From Ahaetulla prasina (taxonomy: Eukaryota > Chordata > Lepidosauria > Squamata > Colubridae), in assembly GCF_028640845.1 (NCBI RefSeq), contig NC_080540.1, positions 283,730,524-283,794,523 of the forward strand: a DNA stretch of 64,000 bases, read 5' to 3'. This document shows positions 1 to 11,153 of this stretch, piece by piece. A model generated the notes under the pieces. The model saw only the letters and a list, made by a program, of their open reading frames with translations. It made no database searches and was not told the DNA's origin. Positions within the stretch are counted from its first letter, which is position 1. The number at the start of each line of letters is the position of its first letter. The position numbers were made by a program, and so were the translations under genes.

Positions 1-645
1 TGATTTATGTCACGGCTTCAGAGATCTTTTCAGAAATGCCTGTGAAGGCACATTTGCGCTCCCCAGAGGTCTGGAAAACCTTATACAGCAGCAGAAAAGT
101 GAAATCCTCAAGTGAAGCTGAGATTGTAAGAACCACAAGAATGCAGCCGGGTTTGAAAAGGGCCATTATAAATAGAAATCTCTCCTCCGGCTTTATACCC
201 TGAGGGCCATGATATCCCAAACTGATGAATAAAAAATAAACTTTCCTAACACACCCACGTCGGTCTATTCTCCATTTTTTGTTATGTTGTTATAAATGCA
301 CGATATCGTTGCAGTATATTCATGTTCGTATAATACGATTGCAAATATTTATTTATTCACTTAAAAATTAAATTTGTATAGCTGCCATCTCACACAAAAA
401 ATGTGACTCTGGATATATTAATTAGATAGTTTAGAGCATTGAGAATAGAAAAGAGAAAGAAAAAAAATGTTCTATCAGTCTAATGAGTGTTTAGGGTGAT
501 AATATTACCAGCATAGAGTTATTTAACTTTTTCATCTAAAGTTGAATACAACATTGTTATGCTCTTCAACTCACATCAAAATAATTGTTATATAATAGAA
601 GTGTTGCTCTTAAGCTGTTTTCTTAATAAATTCTCTCCAGTATTA
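1..645. other. unique AT-rich sequence, no gene recognised
   Basis: No repeat family or exon is recognised with confidence. A 71-codon open frame on the minus strand (5-220) resembles no family I know. Near 345-415 a weak resemblance to a decayed LINE tail (a 'ctgccatctcac' block followed by 'tgactctgg') is visible and is shared with 30700-30850. Confidence 0.4.
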
Positions 646-1300
646 CAGGTAGTCCTCGACTTATAACCATTCATTTAGTGACCATTCAAAATTACAACAG
701 CACTGAAAAAAGTAACTTATGACCATTTTTCATGGTTACAACTGTTGCAGCAACCTTGTGGTCACGTGATCAAAATTCAGACCCTTGCTAACTGGTTCAT
801 ATTTATGACGATTGCAGTGTCCCGGGCAGTGGTGGGTTTCAAATTTTTTTACTACCAGTTCTGTAGTTGTGGCTTGGTGGGCGTGGCGTGGCTTGGTGGG
901 CGTGGTAGGGGAAGGATACTGTAAAATCTCCATTCCCTCCCCAATCCAGAAGAAGGTTACTGCAAAATCCCTGTTTCCTCCCGATCAGCTGGGACTTGGG
1001 AGGCAGAGAATAGATGGGGGTGGGGCCTGTCAGAATTTTTACTACCGGGTCTCCGAACTACTCAGAAGTTCCACTACCGATTCTCCAGACCTGGTCAGAA
1101 CCTGCTGAAACCCACCTCTGGTCCTGGGGTCATGTGATCATCTTTTGTGACCTTCTGAGAAGCAAAATCAATAAGGAAGCCAGATTCACTTAACAACTGT
1201 GGCAAGATAGGTAATAAATGAGGCAAAACGTGTTTAACAACTGTCTCATTTAGCAACAGAAACTTTGGGCTCTATTGTGGTCGTAAGTAAAGGACTTCCT
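646..1300 (+). mobile_element. Tigger-like non-autonomous DNA transposon, split by a hAT MITE
   Basis: The element opens with the terminal sequence caggtagtcctcgacttata and closes near 1300 with a decayed inverted copy. The interior is the repeat seen at 2623-3530, 6747-7439, 48163-49900 and 51466-51862 ('tcatatttatgacg', 'cattgtggtcgtaa'). It encodes no protein. The CAGG terminus and TA flanks in the best copies suggest the Tigger/pogo group of Tc1-mariner, but the superfamily is inferred. A hAT MITE sits inside at 827-1120. Confidence 0.7.
827..1120 (+). mobile_element. hAT MITE (CAGTGGTGGG family), nested
   Basis: The left end cagtggtgggtttca is matched by an inverted right end tgaaacccacctctg. 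The element is bounded by an 8-bp target duplication, gtcccggg (819-826) and gtcctggg (1121-1128). Eight-bp duplications and CAG termini are typical of hAT elements. It has no transposase and must have been mobilised in trans. It lies within the Tigger-like element and so is younger than it. The apparent ORF at 812-1108 is a frame through the repeat. Confidence 0.9.
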
Positions 1301-1319
1301 ATATTTATTAGTAGGTATT

Positions 1320-1385
1320 ATATGTGCGTGTGTTTATATACACAGATATACACATACACATATGCGCATACAGAAACACATACAT
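1320..1385. repeat. CA/TG-rich simple sequence
   Basis: Imperfect alternating purine-pyrimidine tract (tgtgtttatatacaca, acacatacacatatg). It contains no gene. Confidence 0.6.
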
Positions 1386-1562
1386 GTTAAGAATGGAGAA
1401 AAAAATAACAGAGCAAATTTAACCAAGAGAGAAAAAGACAACAAGAATAAAATAGAAGTAGACTGTGGCAACAGAAAGCAAAAATAGTACCACCAGTAGA
1501 AGGCGCTTTGGGTGGAATCCCAAAAACCACACTAATATTATATAATATTATATATTATACAT

Positions 1563-1790
1563 AATGTTGATTGTTGCAGCCCCATTATCACATGATCAAA
1601 ATTCAGACAGTTGGCTCATATTTATGATGGTTGCAGTGCCCTGAGGTCATGTGATCACCTTTTGCATCATCTTACAAACAAAGTCAATGGGGAAGCCAGA
1701 TTCATTTAACAACCATGTTACTAACTTAACCACTGCAATGATTCACTTAACAACTGTTGTAAGAAAGATTGTAAAATGGGCAAAACTTCC
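1563..1790 (+). mobile_element. Tigger-like element, internal fragment
   Basis: Internal blocks of the Tigger-like family are recognisable ('cacatgatcaaaattcag', 'tcatatttatgatggttgc', 'caatggggaagccagattc', 'gattcacttaacaactg'). Both termini are missing, so this is a truncated relic. Confidence 0.7.
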
Positions 1791-1825
1791 TGTCTTGCTT
1801 GGCAGAGAAAATATTGTGTCAATAG

Positions 1826-1945
1826 AATAGAGTAGAATAGAATAGAATAGAATAGAATAGAATAGAATAGAATAGAATAGAATAGAATAGAATAGAATAG
1901 AATAGAATAGAATAGAATAGAACAGAACAGAACAGAACAGAACAG
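1826..1945 (-). repeat. (ATAGA)n pentanucleotide array, tail of a snake-type CR1 LINE
   Basis: About 24 copies of a five-base unit, the last few mutated to AACAG. It directly abuts LINE-like sequence beginning gaattctttattggccaag at 1946. A nearly identical junction occurs at 43760. The array is therefore the 3' tail of a minus-strand LINE. The minus-strand open frames here (poly SILFY) are artefacts of the repeat. Confidence 0.85.
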
Positions 1946-2452
1946 AATTCTTTATTGGCCAAGTGTGATTGGACACACAAGTATTTTGTCTTGGTGCATA
2001 TGCTCTCAGTGTACATAAAAGAAAAGATACGTTCATCAAGAATTCTAAGGTACAACACTTAATGATAGTCATAGGGTAAAAATAAGCAATCAGGAAACAA
2101 TCAATATCAGCATAAATTGTAAGGATACAAGCAGCAAAGTTACAGTCATAAGTGGAAGGAGATGGGTGATGGGAACAATGAGAAGATTAGTAGTAGTGCA
2201 GATTTAGTAAATAGATTGACAGTGTTGAGGAAATTATTTGTTTAGCAGAGTGATGGCCTTCGGGAAAAAACTGTTCTTGTGTCTAGTTGTTCTGGTGTGC
2301 AGTGCTCTATAGCGTCGTTTTGAGGGTAGGAGTTGAAACAGTTTATGTCCAGGATGCGAGGGGACTGTAAATATTTTCACAGCCGTCTTTTTGACTCATG
2401 TAGTATACAGGTCCTCAATGGAAGGCAGGTTGGTAGCAATTGTTTTTTCTGT
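1946..2452 (-). mobile_element. CR1-L3-like LINE, 3' end (snake 'Snake1' type)
   Basis: Reading on the minus strand, this sequence runs into the (ATAGA)n tail. The first ~110 bp closely match 43761-43870. Other parts ('gccttcgggaaaaaactg', 'tggtgtgcagtgctctatag') look like a decayed LINE C-terminal coding and 3' UTR region. Assignment to CR1-L3 relies on memory of snake repeat landscapes, not on a search. No intact ORF remains. Confidence 0.6.
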
Positions 2453-2622
2453 GGTCATATGTTAAGGACCACCTACATATATTTTCTTTTGTTCTCTACA
2501 ATATTCCTTCTTTATCTTCCTTCTACTCCCTCATGATACAACTATCTTCAGTCTGCTTAAAAGACTGTTTCTTCTCTCAACGTTTCTACAAAATTCTCTT
2601 TATGGTTGTTGCCTTCTTTGTA

Positions 2623-3530
2623 CAGCTGGTCTGTCGTGTCCCACTCCTCCGCTGACGGCTGGGTCCGGGAAATCCGAATCAGGCTTGCCTCTGCAGCTCT
2701 GCCCAAAGTCCTAGCAAAGTCCTCAGAGCAGGCAGGAGACCAGTAAGTGACTTCAGCAAGATAAGTTTGACTTTTGCCTGACTCAGAGACTGCCAGAAAG
2801 TAGATCCTTTATATAGGCCATGGGGTGTGGCTCCATGACTCAGCACTCATTAAGGCCTGCCCCTCCCTTCCCTCTGTAGCCTCCGCCCCTCCCATCTTCT
2901 CATGCGTGGGTCACACCCATCAGCTGTAGGTAATAAACCTCCTCAGGCTCACCTGCTGTGGAGGAGGAAGGGTCTAGCTGCTCCGTTTGCCTGGGCATGG
3001 AGTCAGGGCTGGGGCAGGGAGATTCTCCTTCTGCAGTTTGTGTGGGCATGGAGCCAGGACTGGGACCGGGAGGCATACATTCCTCAGTGTGCGGGAGCAG
3101 GTAAGAAGGCCCCGGCTGCTCTGAGGGCGGGCAAGACACAACATGGTCTTTGACTTACAGCAGTTTGTTTAGTGATCATTCAAAGTTACAGTGGCACTGA
3201 AAAAAGTGACTTACGACCGCTTTTCACACTTACGGCCATTTCAGGATCCCCGTGGTCACGTGATCAAAATTCAGATGCTTAGCAACAGACTCATATTTAT
3301 GACGGTTGCAGTGTCCAGGGGTCACGTGATCAACTTCTGTGGCCTTCTGACTAGCAAAGTCAATAGGAAAACCAGATTTGCTTAACAACTAGTAATTTAA
3401 CAACTTCAGTGATTCACTTAATAACTGTGCCAGGAAAGGTCTTAAAATGGGGCAAAACTTGCTTAACAAATGTTTCACTTAGAAACAGAAATTTTGGGCT
3501 CCATTGTGGTCGTAAACTGAGGTCTACCTG
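2623..3530 (+). mobile_element. Tigger-like DNA transposon split by a solo LTR
   Basis: The left terminus (cagctggtc, 2623-2631) is separated from the rest of the element (from 3144, 'tggtctttgacttacagcag') by an LTR. The right end reads ctgaggtctacctg at 3530. The interior matches the family blocks ('cacgtgatcaaaattcag', 'tcatatttatgacggttgc'). Removing the LTR and one duplication restores a continuous terminus, so the LTR inserted later. Confidence 0.8.
2632..3143 (-). mobile_element. solo LTR, minus orientation
   Basis: The sequence has TG...CA boundaries (tgtcgtg ... cacaaca) and a perfect 5-bp target duplication, tggtc, at 2627-2631 and 3144-3148. On the minus strand a TATA box (cctatataaagg, near 2810-2820) sits where an LTR promoter is expected. 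No primer-binding site, gag or pol flanks it, so it is a solo LTR left by recombination. Five-bp duplications fit Gypsy-type or endogenous-retrovirus LTRs; I cannot separate these. Confidence 0.8.
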
Positions 3531-3554
3531 CATTAATCCACTATTAGGTAAATC

Positions 3555-4139
3555 CTGGTGTGAAATGCTCCTGATTTGGACCGGATCGCCCAATCCAGTA
3601 GCAATGGCGCCGGGTGGTTCGGAGAACTGGTAGCAAAAATCCTTGCCTCCCCTTCCCCTGCATGCTCAGCTGAGCCGCGCGATCATCAGAGGCTTTTTTT
3701 TAACTTTTAAAAGCATTTTTTCTTCAGCCAAAAAAATGCTTTTAAAAGAAAAAAAAAGCATCTGATGATCGCGCGGCTCAGCTGGGATCGTCAGAACCTT
3801 TTCAAAGCATTTTTTTCCAAAACCTCTTTGGCAGAAGAAGCTGTAAAACAAATGCTTTGAAAGGGTTCGGGCGATCAGCCAACTCAGCTGGGATTTTCAG
3901 AACCCTTTCAAAGCTTTTTTTCCTCTAGCGATCCCAGCTGAGTTGCCTGATCATCACAGGCTTTTAAAAGCATTTTTTTTACAACCTCTTCGGCCGAAGA
4001 GGTTGTAGAATTTATGCTTTTAAAAGTAAAAAAAGGAAAAAAAAAGAAAAAAAAGTTGGCCATGCCCACCCAGTCACATTACCCCCCACCAAGCCACGCC
4101 CACAGAACCGGTAGTAACAAATTTTACATTTCACCCCTG
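3555..4139 (+). mobile_element. hAT MITE, hairpin-rich 'ladder' family
   Basis: Termini ctggtgtgaaatgctc and tacatttcacccctg are flanked by a perfect 8-bp duplication, ggtaaatc (3547-3554, 4140-4147). The interior is alternating inverted blocks: 'cttttaaaagcattttttt', a palindrome around 'cttcggccgaag', and 'atcccagctgagttgcc' in both orientations. Such structure gives a strongly self-complementary transcript. It is non-coding. Further copies are at 10395, 37035, 38845 and, disrupted, 45611. Confidence 0.9.
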
Positions 4140-4147
4140 GGTAAATC

Positions 4148-6065
4148 TACGGTACCCAATCATAGTGTTACCTGGGCCTGTTTCCTGTTTTGTTGGCATC
4201 AAGAAATGATGGGAGGTGAGCTCTAATGCTTGATATTGCCTGTACAAGGCAAGATGACTTCCTTCCAGGAACTTTACACTCCTACACTCCACCACAGATA
4301 ATGCTTCCAGACTGGCCACCAGCAGAAACTGATACATTTGACCCAGCATTAAGGCCTGTCAATACAGGATAGGAAATTGAGGAAAATCTTCTTCACTTAA
4401 TGGCATCACGATCATCTGTGATGGATGGATGAGAATGATCATCCATCGACTCCTTTAGTGCTCCGATGCTGCTATTTCTAACAAAGCATGTATATGTTGT
4501 CAGCCAGCCATGCCTTCTTTTTTCTGGTATGGAAAAATAGCTTCATAAAAGAACATTTTTTCAAGCACAGCCGTAACCCACTGCCTTGAAAAATTTGCAC
4601 ATGCAAAGGGGAACATATTAGCAATGTAATGAACTAATTTAACCAAGGCAGAACATGTAGAATTCCCACCCACCCACCCTGCAAATTCTAATCAATTTTC
4701 AATCAGTTTTCTGATCCAACTATAAATACTGTAAACTTCTCTGTGAAAATAACTCACAAAAGTAAAAGAAAAAAAACCCATATTTGTCTAATGTAATTTA
4801 ACAATATGCTAGCCATTGTTAAGATATTTTCCTTGTTCTTTCCATTTTTAGTTCTTAGGGTTTTATAGCATCACTAGAATAACTTGAGAATCCTGATTTT
4901 TACTTCTTGACTTCGTGATTCTGATTTTGCTCCATTATTTTCCAACCTGTTACAGGTACTCTAGGTGTGGTCTTACTAAGACTTTATAGAATGGTATTAG
5001 TACCCCACTTGACCTTGGTTGTATCCCTCTGTTAATGCAATTTAGGATTTAGGGCCAGTCTCTACCTCTCAGCCCAATCTACCTCATAGGTTTGTTGTGG
5101 AAAAAGATGAGAGGAAGGTATGAGATTTTTTTGCGCTTACGGAGGCAGGAGTTTCTGCAGGATGTGGTTAAGAAAAGTTAACATGGCCACCACAGTGGTG
5201 TGATTTTTTTTTAATCTACGTCACACAACACAAAGGCTACTCTGTCTCCTGTTGTTTCTGGGAAGAAATCTATTGTGAGATGATGTGTGAGAGAGAGAGT
5301 GAGAGAGTGAGAGAGAAAGGAAAGGACTTCTTAAATGTTCCTGGGGGATTAACATGCATCCCTACACATATGATGTGGGAAGAAGACAATGATCCACACT
5401 TAGGTCATAAAATGGAGATTTCTTCACAGGCAATGTAGCATTATGCCCCTTTCAGAACTCCCTAGGTCATTTATTCCTCCTCCCCCTGCTACTTCCCCAC
5501 ACGCTGTCATTTTTAAGGATGATCCACAATGTGTGAACCCTCACCCGCAATTGAGGCCTAATTACGCTTCTTAAGTGAGCTGTGTTGCATTTCGGAGGAA
5601 GTCTTAAAACGAGCACTTATGCAGTAATGCTCCTGAGTGCTCAGTGCTGTGGATTTTAAAGCTTGTGGTGCATCCTGGAACCCACGCTGAGCTGAGAGCA
5701 GGCTACTCCCACAAGTACTTTTAGCACAGAGTTATTAGACCATTAGGTCCTACGATGGTCTTTTACTGCCTTTGATTTTGGTTTTTGTCCGACGTTAGGA
5801 AAGCAATGTGTAATCGGATCCAAAAGGCTGTTTGTTTGTTTTAATCTACTGTTTTAATACGGTATGGCTTCCTGCCACTACCTTTCTCCAAGAGATGGAC
5901 CCTGGAGTAATTTGGAGGGGTTTTATTTAGGATGAAAGCCCCTCCCCTCAGAAATGTTGCTCTTGCTTCTGTTCAGGTCTGGAGAGGGAGCTACATAATG
6001 GCGTAAAAAGACCCACTGTGTGGTTTGCACACTACAACTGTTGCTTTACAGTTAGGATCCTGACA
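4148..6065. other. mostly unique sequence
   Basis: I see no gene. There is an old CR1 fragment at 4955-5050, a short repeated block at 5064-5105 (ccaatctacctcataggttt) that recurs at 8798-8835, and a GAGA-rich tract at 5288-5320. The rest shows no recognisable structure. Confidence 0.4.
4955..5050 (-). mobile_element. CR1 LINE, old fragment
   Basis: Blocks such as 'aggtgtggtcttactaagac', 'tttatagaatggtatta' and 'gaccttggttgtatccctct' match the same region of the CR1 copies at 38500-38575 and 49590-49670. It reads as CR1 ORF2 C-terminal sequence on the minus strand, much decayed. Confidence 0.7.
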
Positions 6066-6073
6066 TTGTAAGT

Positions 6074-6673
6074 CAGAGGTGGGATTCAGCCGGTTCGCAC
6101 CAGTTCGTGCAAACCGTTGGTGGAAATTTGGCCAAGGTTGCTGAACTGGTAGCAATGGCCAGCTGGCCACGCCCCCAAACTGGTCCCCCAATCGCCGCTC
6201 GCTCGCCCCATCCACCATGTTTGTCGCCGCCATGTTCTTCGCGCATGTGCAACCCATTGCCTTGCAAGTCCAATGGGATGCACATGCGCGAAGAACATAG
6301 CGGCGAGGGCAGCAGCCTTTTCCGTGACCTCCAGTACTTTTCAGCAGCCTGTGGCCTGAGGCTTCTTGGCCAGCCGCTTTCCAGCAGCGGCAACTGGCTG
6401 GGGACCACTGAAAACTCCGGTCAGTTTGTCTTCCGGGCCGCTAAAGGAGGGGAAACAGGAGCGACTAGCAAAGGGAGGATGGGGGTAGATCTGTGGAAGT
6501 TCCAAAAATGTTCCTACCTTTTCTTGTGGGCCTGGCTAGGTGGGGGGGTCATGTGACTGAGTGGGCATGGGCGTGAGTGATGTCAAGTGGGCCATGCCCA
6601 CTCAGTCACATGGCCACCCCTACCTAGCCACGCCTGCTGAACTGATAGTGAAAATATTTGAAACCCACCACTG
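6074..6673 (+). mobile_element. hAT MITE, 600 bp, GC-rich
   Basis: Ends cagaggtgggattcag and tgaaacccaccactg are flanked by a perfect 8-bp duplication, ttgtaagt (6066-6073, 6674-6681). The interior has inverted segments ('catgttcttcgcgcatgtgc' against 'gcacatgcgcgaagaacat'; 'atgtgactgagtgggcatg' against its complement near 6590). The overlapping open frames here are by-products of high GC and not proteins. Confidence 0.9.
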
Positions 6674-6746
6674 TTGTAAGTCAGCTATTCTCAGAGGTTC
6701 TGCTCTGTGGAGCTAATTCTCCTGAGATGGATCTGTATGTAGTATA

Positions 6747-7069
6747 CGTAGTCCTCGACTTATGACCACAATTGAGCCTAAAATGTCTGTTTGTTAAGCG
6801 AGACATTTGTTAAGTGAGTTTTGCCCCGTTTTACAACCCTTCTTGGCACAGTTGTTAAGTGAATCACTGCAGTTGTTAAGTTAGTTACAGTTAAGTTAGT
6901 TGTTAAGCGAATCTGGTTTCCCCATTGACTTTGCTTATCAGAAGTGACCACAGAGGATGCTGCAATGGTCGTAAGGTTGAAAAATGGTCATAAATTACTT
7001 TTTTTCAGTGGCCTTGAAACTTTGAATGGTCACTAAAGGAACTGTCGGAAGTCGAGGACTATCTGTACA
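6747..7069 (-). mobile_element. Tigger-like DNA transposon, copy 1 of a head-to-head pair
   Basis: The left end gtagtcctcgacttatgacc and right end gaagtcgaggactatctg are inverted copies of the family terminus, and TA flanks both sides. The interior order is reversed relative to 646-1300. The right-hand TA at 7068 is shared with the next element. Confidence 0.75.
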
Positions 7070-7439
7070 GGCAATCCTCAACTTACAATCATTCGTTTAG
7101 TGATTGTTCGAAGTTACAATGGCACTGGAGGGGAAAAAAAGGGATTTCTAAGCAGTCCTCAAACTTACAACCGTCGCAGAATCCCCGTGGTCACCTGATC
7201 AGAATTTGGGTGCTTGGCAATCAGCACATACTGTATGTACAATGTTTGCAGCATCCCAGGGTCCTGTGATTGCTCTTTGTGGGGCAAGATGGATTTGCTG
7301 AATGATTGCATGATTCATTTAACAAACATGGCCAAGAGGTCATTAAATGAGGTGTGACCCATTGAACAAACCCTTTTGCTTAGCCACAGAAATTCTGATC
7401 TCAACTGGGATCGGAAGTTGTGGACTACCTGCTTCAGAG
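7070..7439 (+). mobile_element. Tigger-like DNA transposon, copy 2 of a head-to-head pair
   Basis: It begins caggcaatcctcaactta and runs forward through the family blocks to 'gttgtggactacctg' at about 7432. Its last bases serve as the target for the hAT MITE that follows, since the duplication acctgctt includes them. Confidence 0.7.
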
Positions 7440-7739
7440 GTGGGTTTCAGCAGGTTGTGACCAGTTCTGGAGAACCGGTAGTGGAAATTTTGAGTTCAGA
7501 GAACCGGTAGTAAAAATTCTGACTGGCCCTGCTCCCATCTATTCTCTGCCTCCCGAGTCCCAGCTGATCGGGAGGAAATGGGGATTTTGCAGTAACCTTC
7601 CTCTGGATTGGGGAGGGAATGGAGATTTTACAGTATCTTTCCCCTGCCACACCCACCAAGCCACACCCACCAAGCCATGTCACGCCCACCAAGCCACACC
7701 CACAGAACCGGTAGTAAAAAAATTTGAAACCCACCACTG
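7435..7739 (-). mobile_element. hAT MITE (CAGTGGTGGG family)
   Basis: Ends cagaggtgggtttcagcagg and tttgaaacccaccactg are flanked by a perfect 8-bp duplication, acctgctt (7427-7434, 7740-7747). It matches the 827-1120 element in reverse orientation, including the repeated 'cacgcccaccaagcc' block. It is non-coding. Confidence 0.92.
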
Positions 7740-8058
7740 ACCTGCTTCCCTGTGTTGGGTTGTATATGACAGTGGTATTCAGAAGAGGGACCCCAAGGTC
7801 AAGACGGGGGTCATGACAAGGTATGGTAATTAAAGCCTCCACCTCTTTTGAATGTATGTTGATGTCCTACACACGTCCAAAGGATGGGGCTTTGATCACA
7901 TGATCACAAATACCATTTTGACTTTTTCCTGTGGTTGCCATGGATTAGCAGATGGCAGGTAAACAGCTTTTTCCCTCCCCCCCTTCCTTTACAATTTTCA
8001 AAATCAACCATGGGAAGGATGGAAGGGAAGCAAATGCTAAAACAAACTTCTTGTGGAA

Positions 8059-8219
8059 GAGTCCTTGGTGCTCTCTGAGATTGGTTGTTCTCTTGCGGAC
8101 ATTTCATTACCCTAACTAGGTCGCTGAAGACGTTGCGTAGTTTTGGCAATGAAACATCTGTGAGAAAACAGCCAAGCTCAGAGAGCACCAAGGACTCCTC
8201 ATTTCAACCCTGAGCTACA
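8059..8219. mobile_element. inverted Penelope-like terminal repeat with hammerhead-like motif
   Basis: Two arms face each other: gagtccttggtgctctctga at the left and its complement, tcagagagcaccaaggactc, at the right. The right arm carries ctgaaga ... atgaaacatc, the order of a hammerhead core (CUGANGA, stem II, GAAA). The same family appears singly at 29345-29450 and 19013-19074. The head-to-head arrangement is typical of Penelope-like copies. The solo LTR at 8225 interrupts its right flank. Confidence 0.6.
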
Positions 8220-8224
8220 ACTAT

Positions 8225-8762
8225 TGTTCTGTCTCCTTCCCCACTTCGGAGCAACGAGCTGGCCTTCAGCCAGTGGATTCACGGCTCTTATCAGTCCTGG
8301 CAGAGAAATTGCAGCTGCCTGCCAAAGTTCAAACAAATGACTCACAGAGTAAGACTTTCAGCTCTCTTTGAAATGGTTCAGCTAATTTTTGCTTCCCGTG
8401 GAATGAGAGCAGTCCCAAAGCTCCTTATGTGCTTTATGTGCTTTATCCTTATGAGCTCCTTATGTGGGGTAGGGCTCCTGCCCCACCCTTCCCTTTGATG
8501 ACGCCGCCTCTCTAATCTTCTGAAGCGTGGGTTGATCCAAGCTTGATTATTATTATTATCAGCTGGGTCTGAAGATGTAGCCTGAGGAAGGGAGGAATCA
8601 GGGGATGACAGCCTCATTACGTCCTCCGACTGGTCTGGTTCTGGCTCCTGGAGCCGGGCCAAAGGAATCGGTGCTCCTGAGGTAAGCCTTACCGGCCCTT
8701 ACCCCTCACTCTCGGAGTCACTTTAGGGCATGGGGCTAAGTTCGGGGGTTGGAGTCACAACA
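8225..8762 (-). mobile_element. solo LTR, minus orientation
   Basis: Boundaries are tgttctgtc ... gtcacaaca, with a perfect 5-bp target duplication, actat (8220-8224, 8763-8767). The end resembles the other LTRs of the window, and the opening 'tgttctg' is shared with 33257 and 52145. No internal retroelement genes are attached. The minus-strand frame at 8378-8662 is incidental. Confidence 0.8.
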
Positions 8763-8831
8763 ACTATTCTCCTTTATTGGGTCAAAATAACTTCTCAGCC
8801 CAATCTACCTCATAGGTTTGTTGTGGAAAAG

Positions 8832-9150
8832 GACGTTGAGCTTGTCGATCGAAAGGTCGGCAGCTCGGTGGTTCAAATCCCTAGTGCTACCGTGTAATGG
8901 GATGAGCTCCCGTTACTTGTCCCAGCTTCTGCCAACCTAGCAGTTTCGAAAGCACGTAAAAATGCAAGTAGAAAAAATAGTCGGAAGGTAACAGCGTTCC
9001 GTGTGCCTTTGGCATTGAGTCATGCTGGCCACATGACCACGGAGACGTCCTCGGGCAGTACTGGCTCTTCGGCTTTGAAACGGAGATGAGCCCTGCCCCC
9101 TAGAGTCGGCAACGACTAGCACGTATGTGCGAGGGGAACCTTTACCTTTA
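8832..9150 (+). mobile_element. Sauria-type tRNA-derived SINE
   Basis: The head contains a tRNA B-box-like segment (ggttcaaatcc, about 8870) preceded by 'gttgagcttgtcgatcgaaa'. The tail ends in 'gaggggaacctttaccttta', a Bov-B-like 3' end, as expected of Sauria SINEs mobilised by Bov-B LINEs. The A-box end (tggctcagggg in other copies) is missing. The minus-strand frame at 8937-9185 is not a gene. Confidence 0.9.
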
Positions 9151-10386
9151 CGTAACTTCTTTAAGCCAGATTCAAGAAGGCCCATGTTGTAGTAGTTTAC
9201 TCCCAGGGTTCCAACAGGATAATTTCTAATTCCATATTTAAGAATCTGAAATTAAGATGGCATAGTTAGCTGTCATAACTAACACCTCTTCTCTCCACCG
9301 TTCAACCACTTTTCCAAATTTTATAATTGCTTCTACGTTCTTATATTTAAAGGGAAAGAGAGAGAGAAGCATCTGATTGCCAGTCCTGTTGTTGTTTTCA
9401 GAAGACATACTCTGAGGATATGTAGATAAGTGCTGGAGGAGAATTTAAAAGGAACAAAATGCTCTCCTGGGGCCCATATTATGATTGCTTTCCCTCGACT
9501 GCCCTGTCTTGATTGATCCCCCTATTGAAACATACTTTTAAAAGGTACTTCTTAATCTTGGCCATACATACAAATTAGAAGGTTGCCTCAACCGCCTAAT
9601 AGCTCAGTTGGCTTAATATTGGCTATGCTTGTATAGCTTGCTAAACTGGGTCAGTGAACTGTTTTCTGCATCACATCATAGATTAACCAAACAGGCTGGG
9701 TTCTCACAAAATGATAAACTACAACAAACAACAACAAATTTAACCTTCCTCTCCCCATTCTCCCACCCCAAGGTATTATAGAAATTTAGGATGATGGGCC
9801 CATGTCCCTACTAGGACATCAACTGACTTAAGTCTGTTGGGAACATTCACAACAGTAGAAATGTACCAGAATTTCTATAGGCAGAAAATCTGAATATCCC
9901 TCTTAGTAACACTAACACTAGCAGCAACTGAAGCTTACTAGCACGAATTTTTCTTTGTCCATCCAAAAATATGCATATGGAAAGAAGGTACTTTGTACAA
10001 CTAGTTTTTGTTGTTATTTTAAAAGCATTTACATCAGCTAAACGTAGGTATCAATCTATTTTTTAAAAAATGACAATTGAAGTTATTTTATTTTATCTTT
10101 TATCTTATCTTATTGGGGAAAAAGGTACTTGGGTAATTCACGATATATATCAAACCTCCCTATGTTAGCAAATGTTACAAGTATAAGAAGTAAAATATGC
10201 ATCCATGTGCATCTCTGTGCTCAAAACACGAGTGGAATATTATCCTATGAATGCAGATAATAAAATGATTTGGGTTTTTATTAACCTAGAAATCAGTAAA
10301 GGTAACCTAGATGCGTTTGGTGTCACCATTTCAAAGGTGACATCTACTTTTATGGACCCTCTCTGGTAACCTACAAGCAAATGGGA
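9151..10386. other. unique sequence, no gene seen
   Basis: The stretch is AT-rich with no recognisable coding exon. A weak tRNA-like string (taatagctcagttggc, near 9597) may be a decayed SINE head but lacks a convincing B box. Confidence 0.35.
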
Positions 10387-10394
10387 CCTTGGCT

Positions 10395-11008
10395 CAGGGG
10401 TGAAATGCTCCCAGTTCAGACCAGATTGCCAGATCCGGTAGCAATGGCGGCAGGTGGTTCGGAGAACCGGTAGCAAAAATCCCTGTCCCCCCCGCCCCAC
10501 TCCAGCTGAGCTGCGTGATCATCAGAGTTTGTTTTTTTTACTTTTAAAAGCATTTTAAAAGTAAAAAAAAAAGCCTCTGATGATCGCACGACTCAGCTGG
10601 GATCGTCAGAACTCTTTAAAAGCTTTTTTCCCTCTGGCGATCCCAGCTGAGTTGCCTGATCATCACAGGCTTTTAAAAGCATTTTTAACAACCTCTTCGG
10701 CCAAAGAGGTTGTAAAAAAATGCTTTTAAAAGGTTCTGGTGATCAGGCAACTCAGCTGGGTTGTCAGAACCCTTTAAAAGCCCTTTTCCCCTCTGGTGAT
10801 CCCAGCTGAGTTGCCTGATCACCAGAACCTTTTAAAAGCATTTTTTTACAACCTCTTCGGCCAAAGAGGTTGTAGAAAAAATGCTTTTAAAAGAAAAAAA
10901 AGAAAGAAAGAAAAAAAGTTGGCCACCTCCACCCAGTCACATTAACCCCCACCCCCACCAAGCCACTCCCACAGAACCTGTAGTAACAAATTTTACATTT
11001 CACCCCTG
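10395..11008 (+). mobile_element. hAT MITE, hairpin-rich 'ladder' family
   Basis: Ends caggggtgaaatgctccc and tacatttcacccctg are bounded by an 8-bp duplication with one difference, ccttggct (10387-10394) and cattggct (11009-11016). The interior has repeated inverted blocks as in 3555-4139, including two palindromes around 'cttcggccaaag'. The start of the element shows aaccggtagcaaaaatccc. Confidence 0.9.
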
Positions 11009-11153
11009 CATTGGCTCCATGGATGCTAAAAGTGAATTGGGGGCCTCTTCACTTCTAGAAATGCTTTCAGACAACCTTTCAATCCCCTAAGTCTTCTGAT
11101 ATGGAAAAATAGATTTAACATCCCTAGATGATAACTTAACTTATGGGGTAGAT

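Noticed and set aside
5..220. 71-codon minus-strand frame as a possible exon at the window edge
   Set aside because: No family recognised and no convincing splice sites.
9590..9660. Possible tRNA gene (agctcagttggc)
   Set aside because: Only an A-box-like string; no B box or cloverleaf could be supported.
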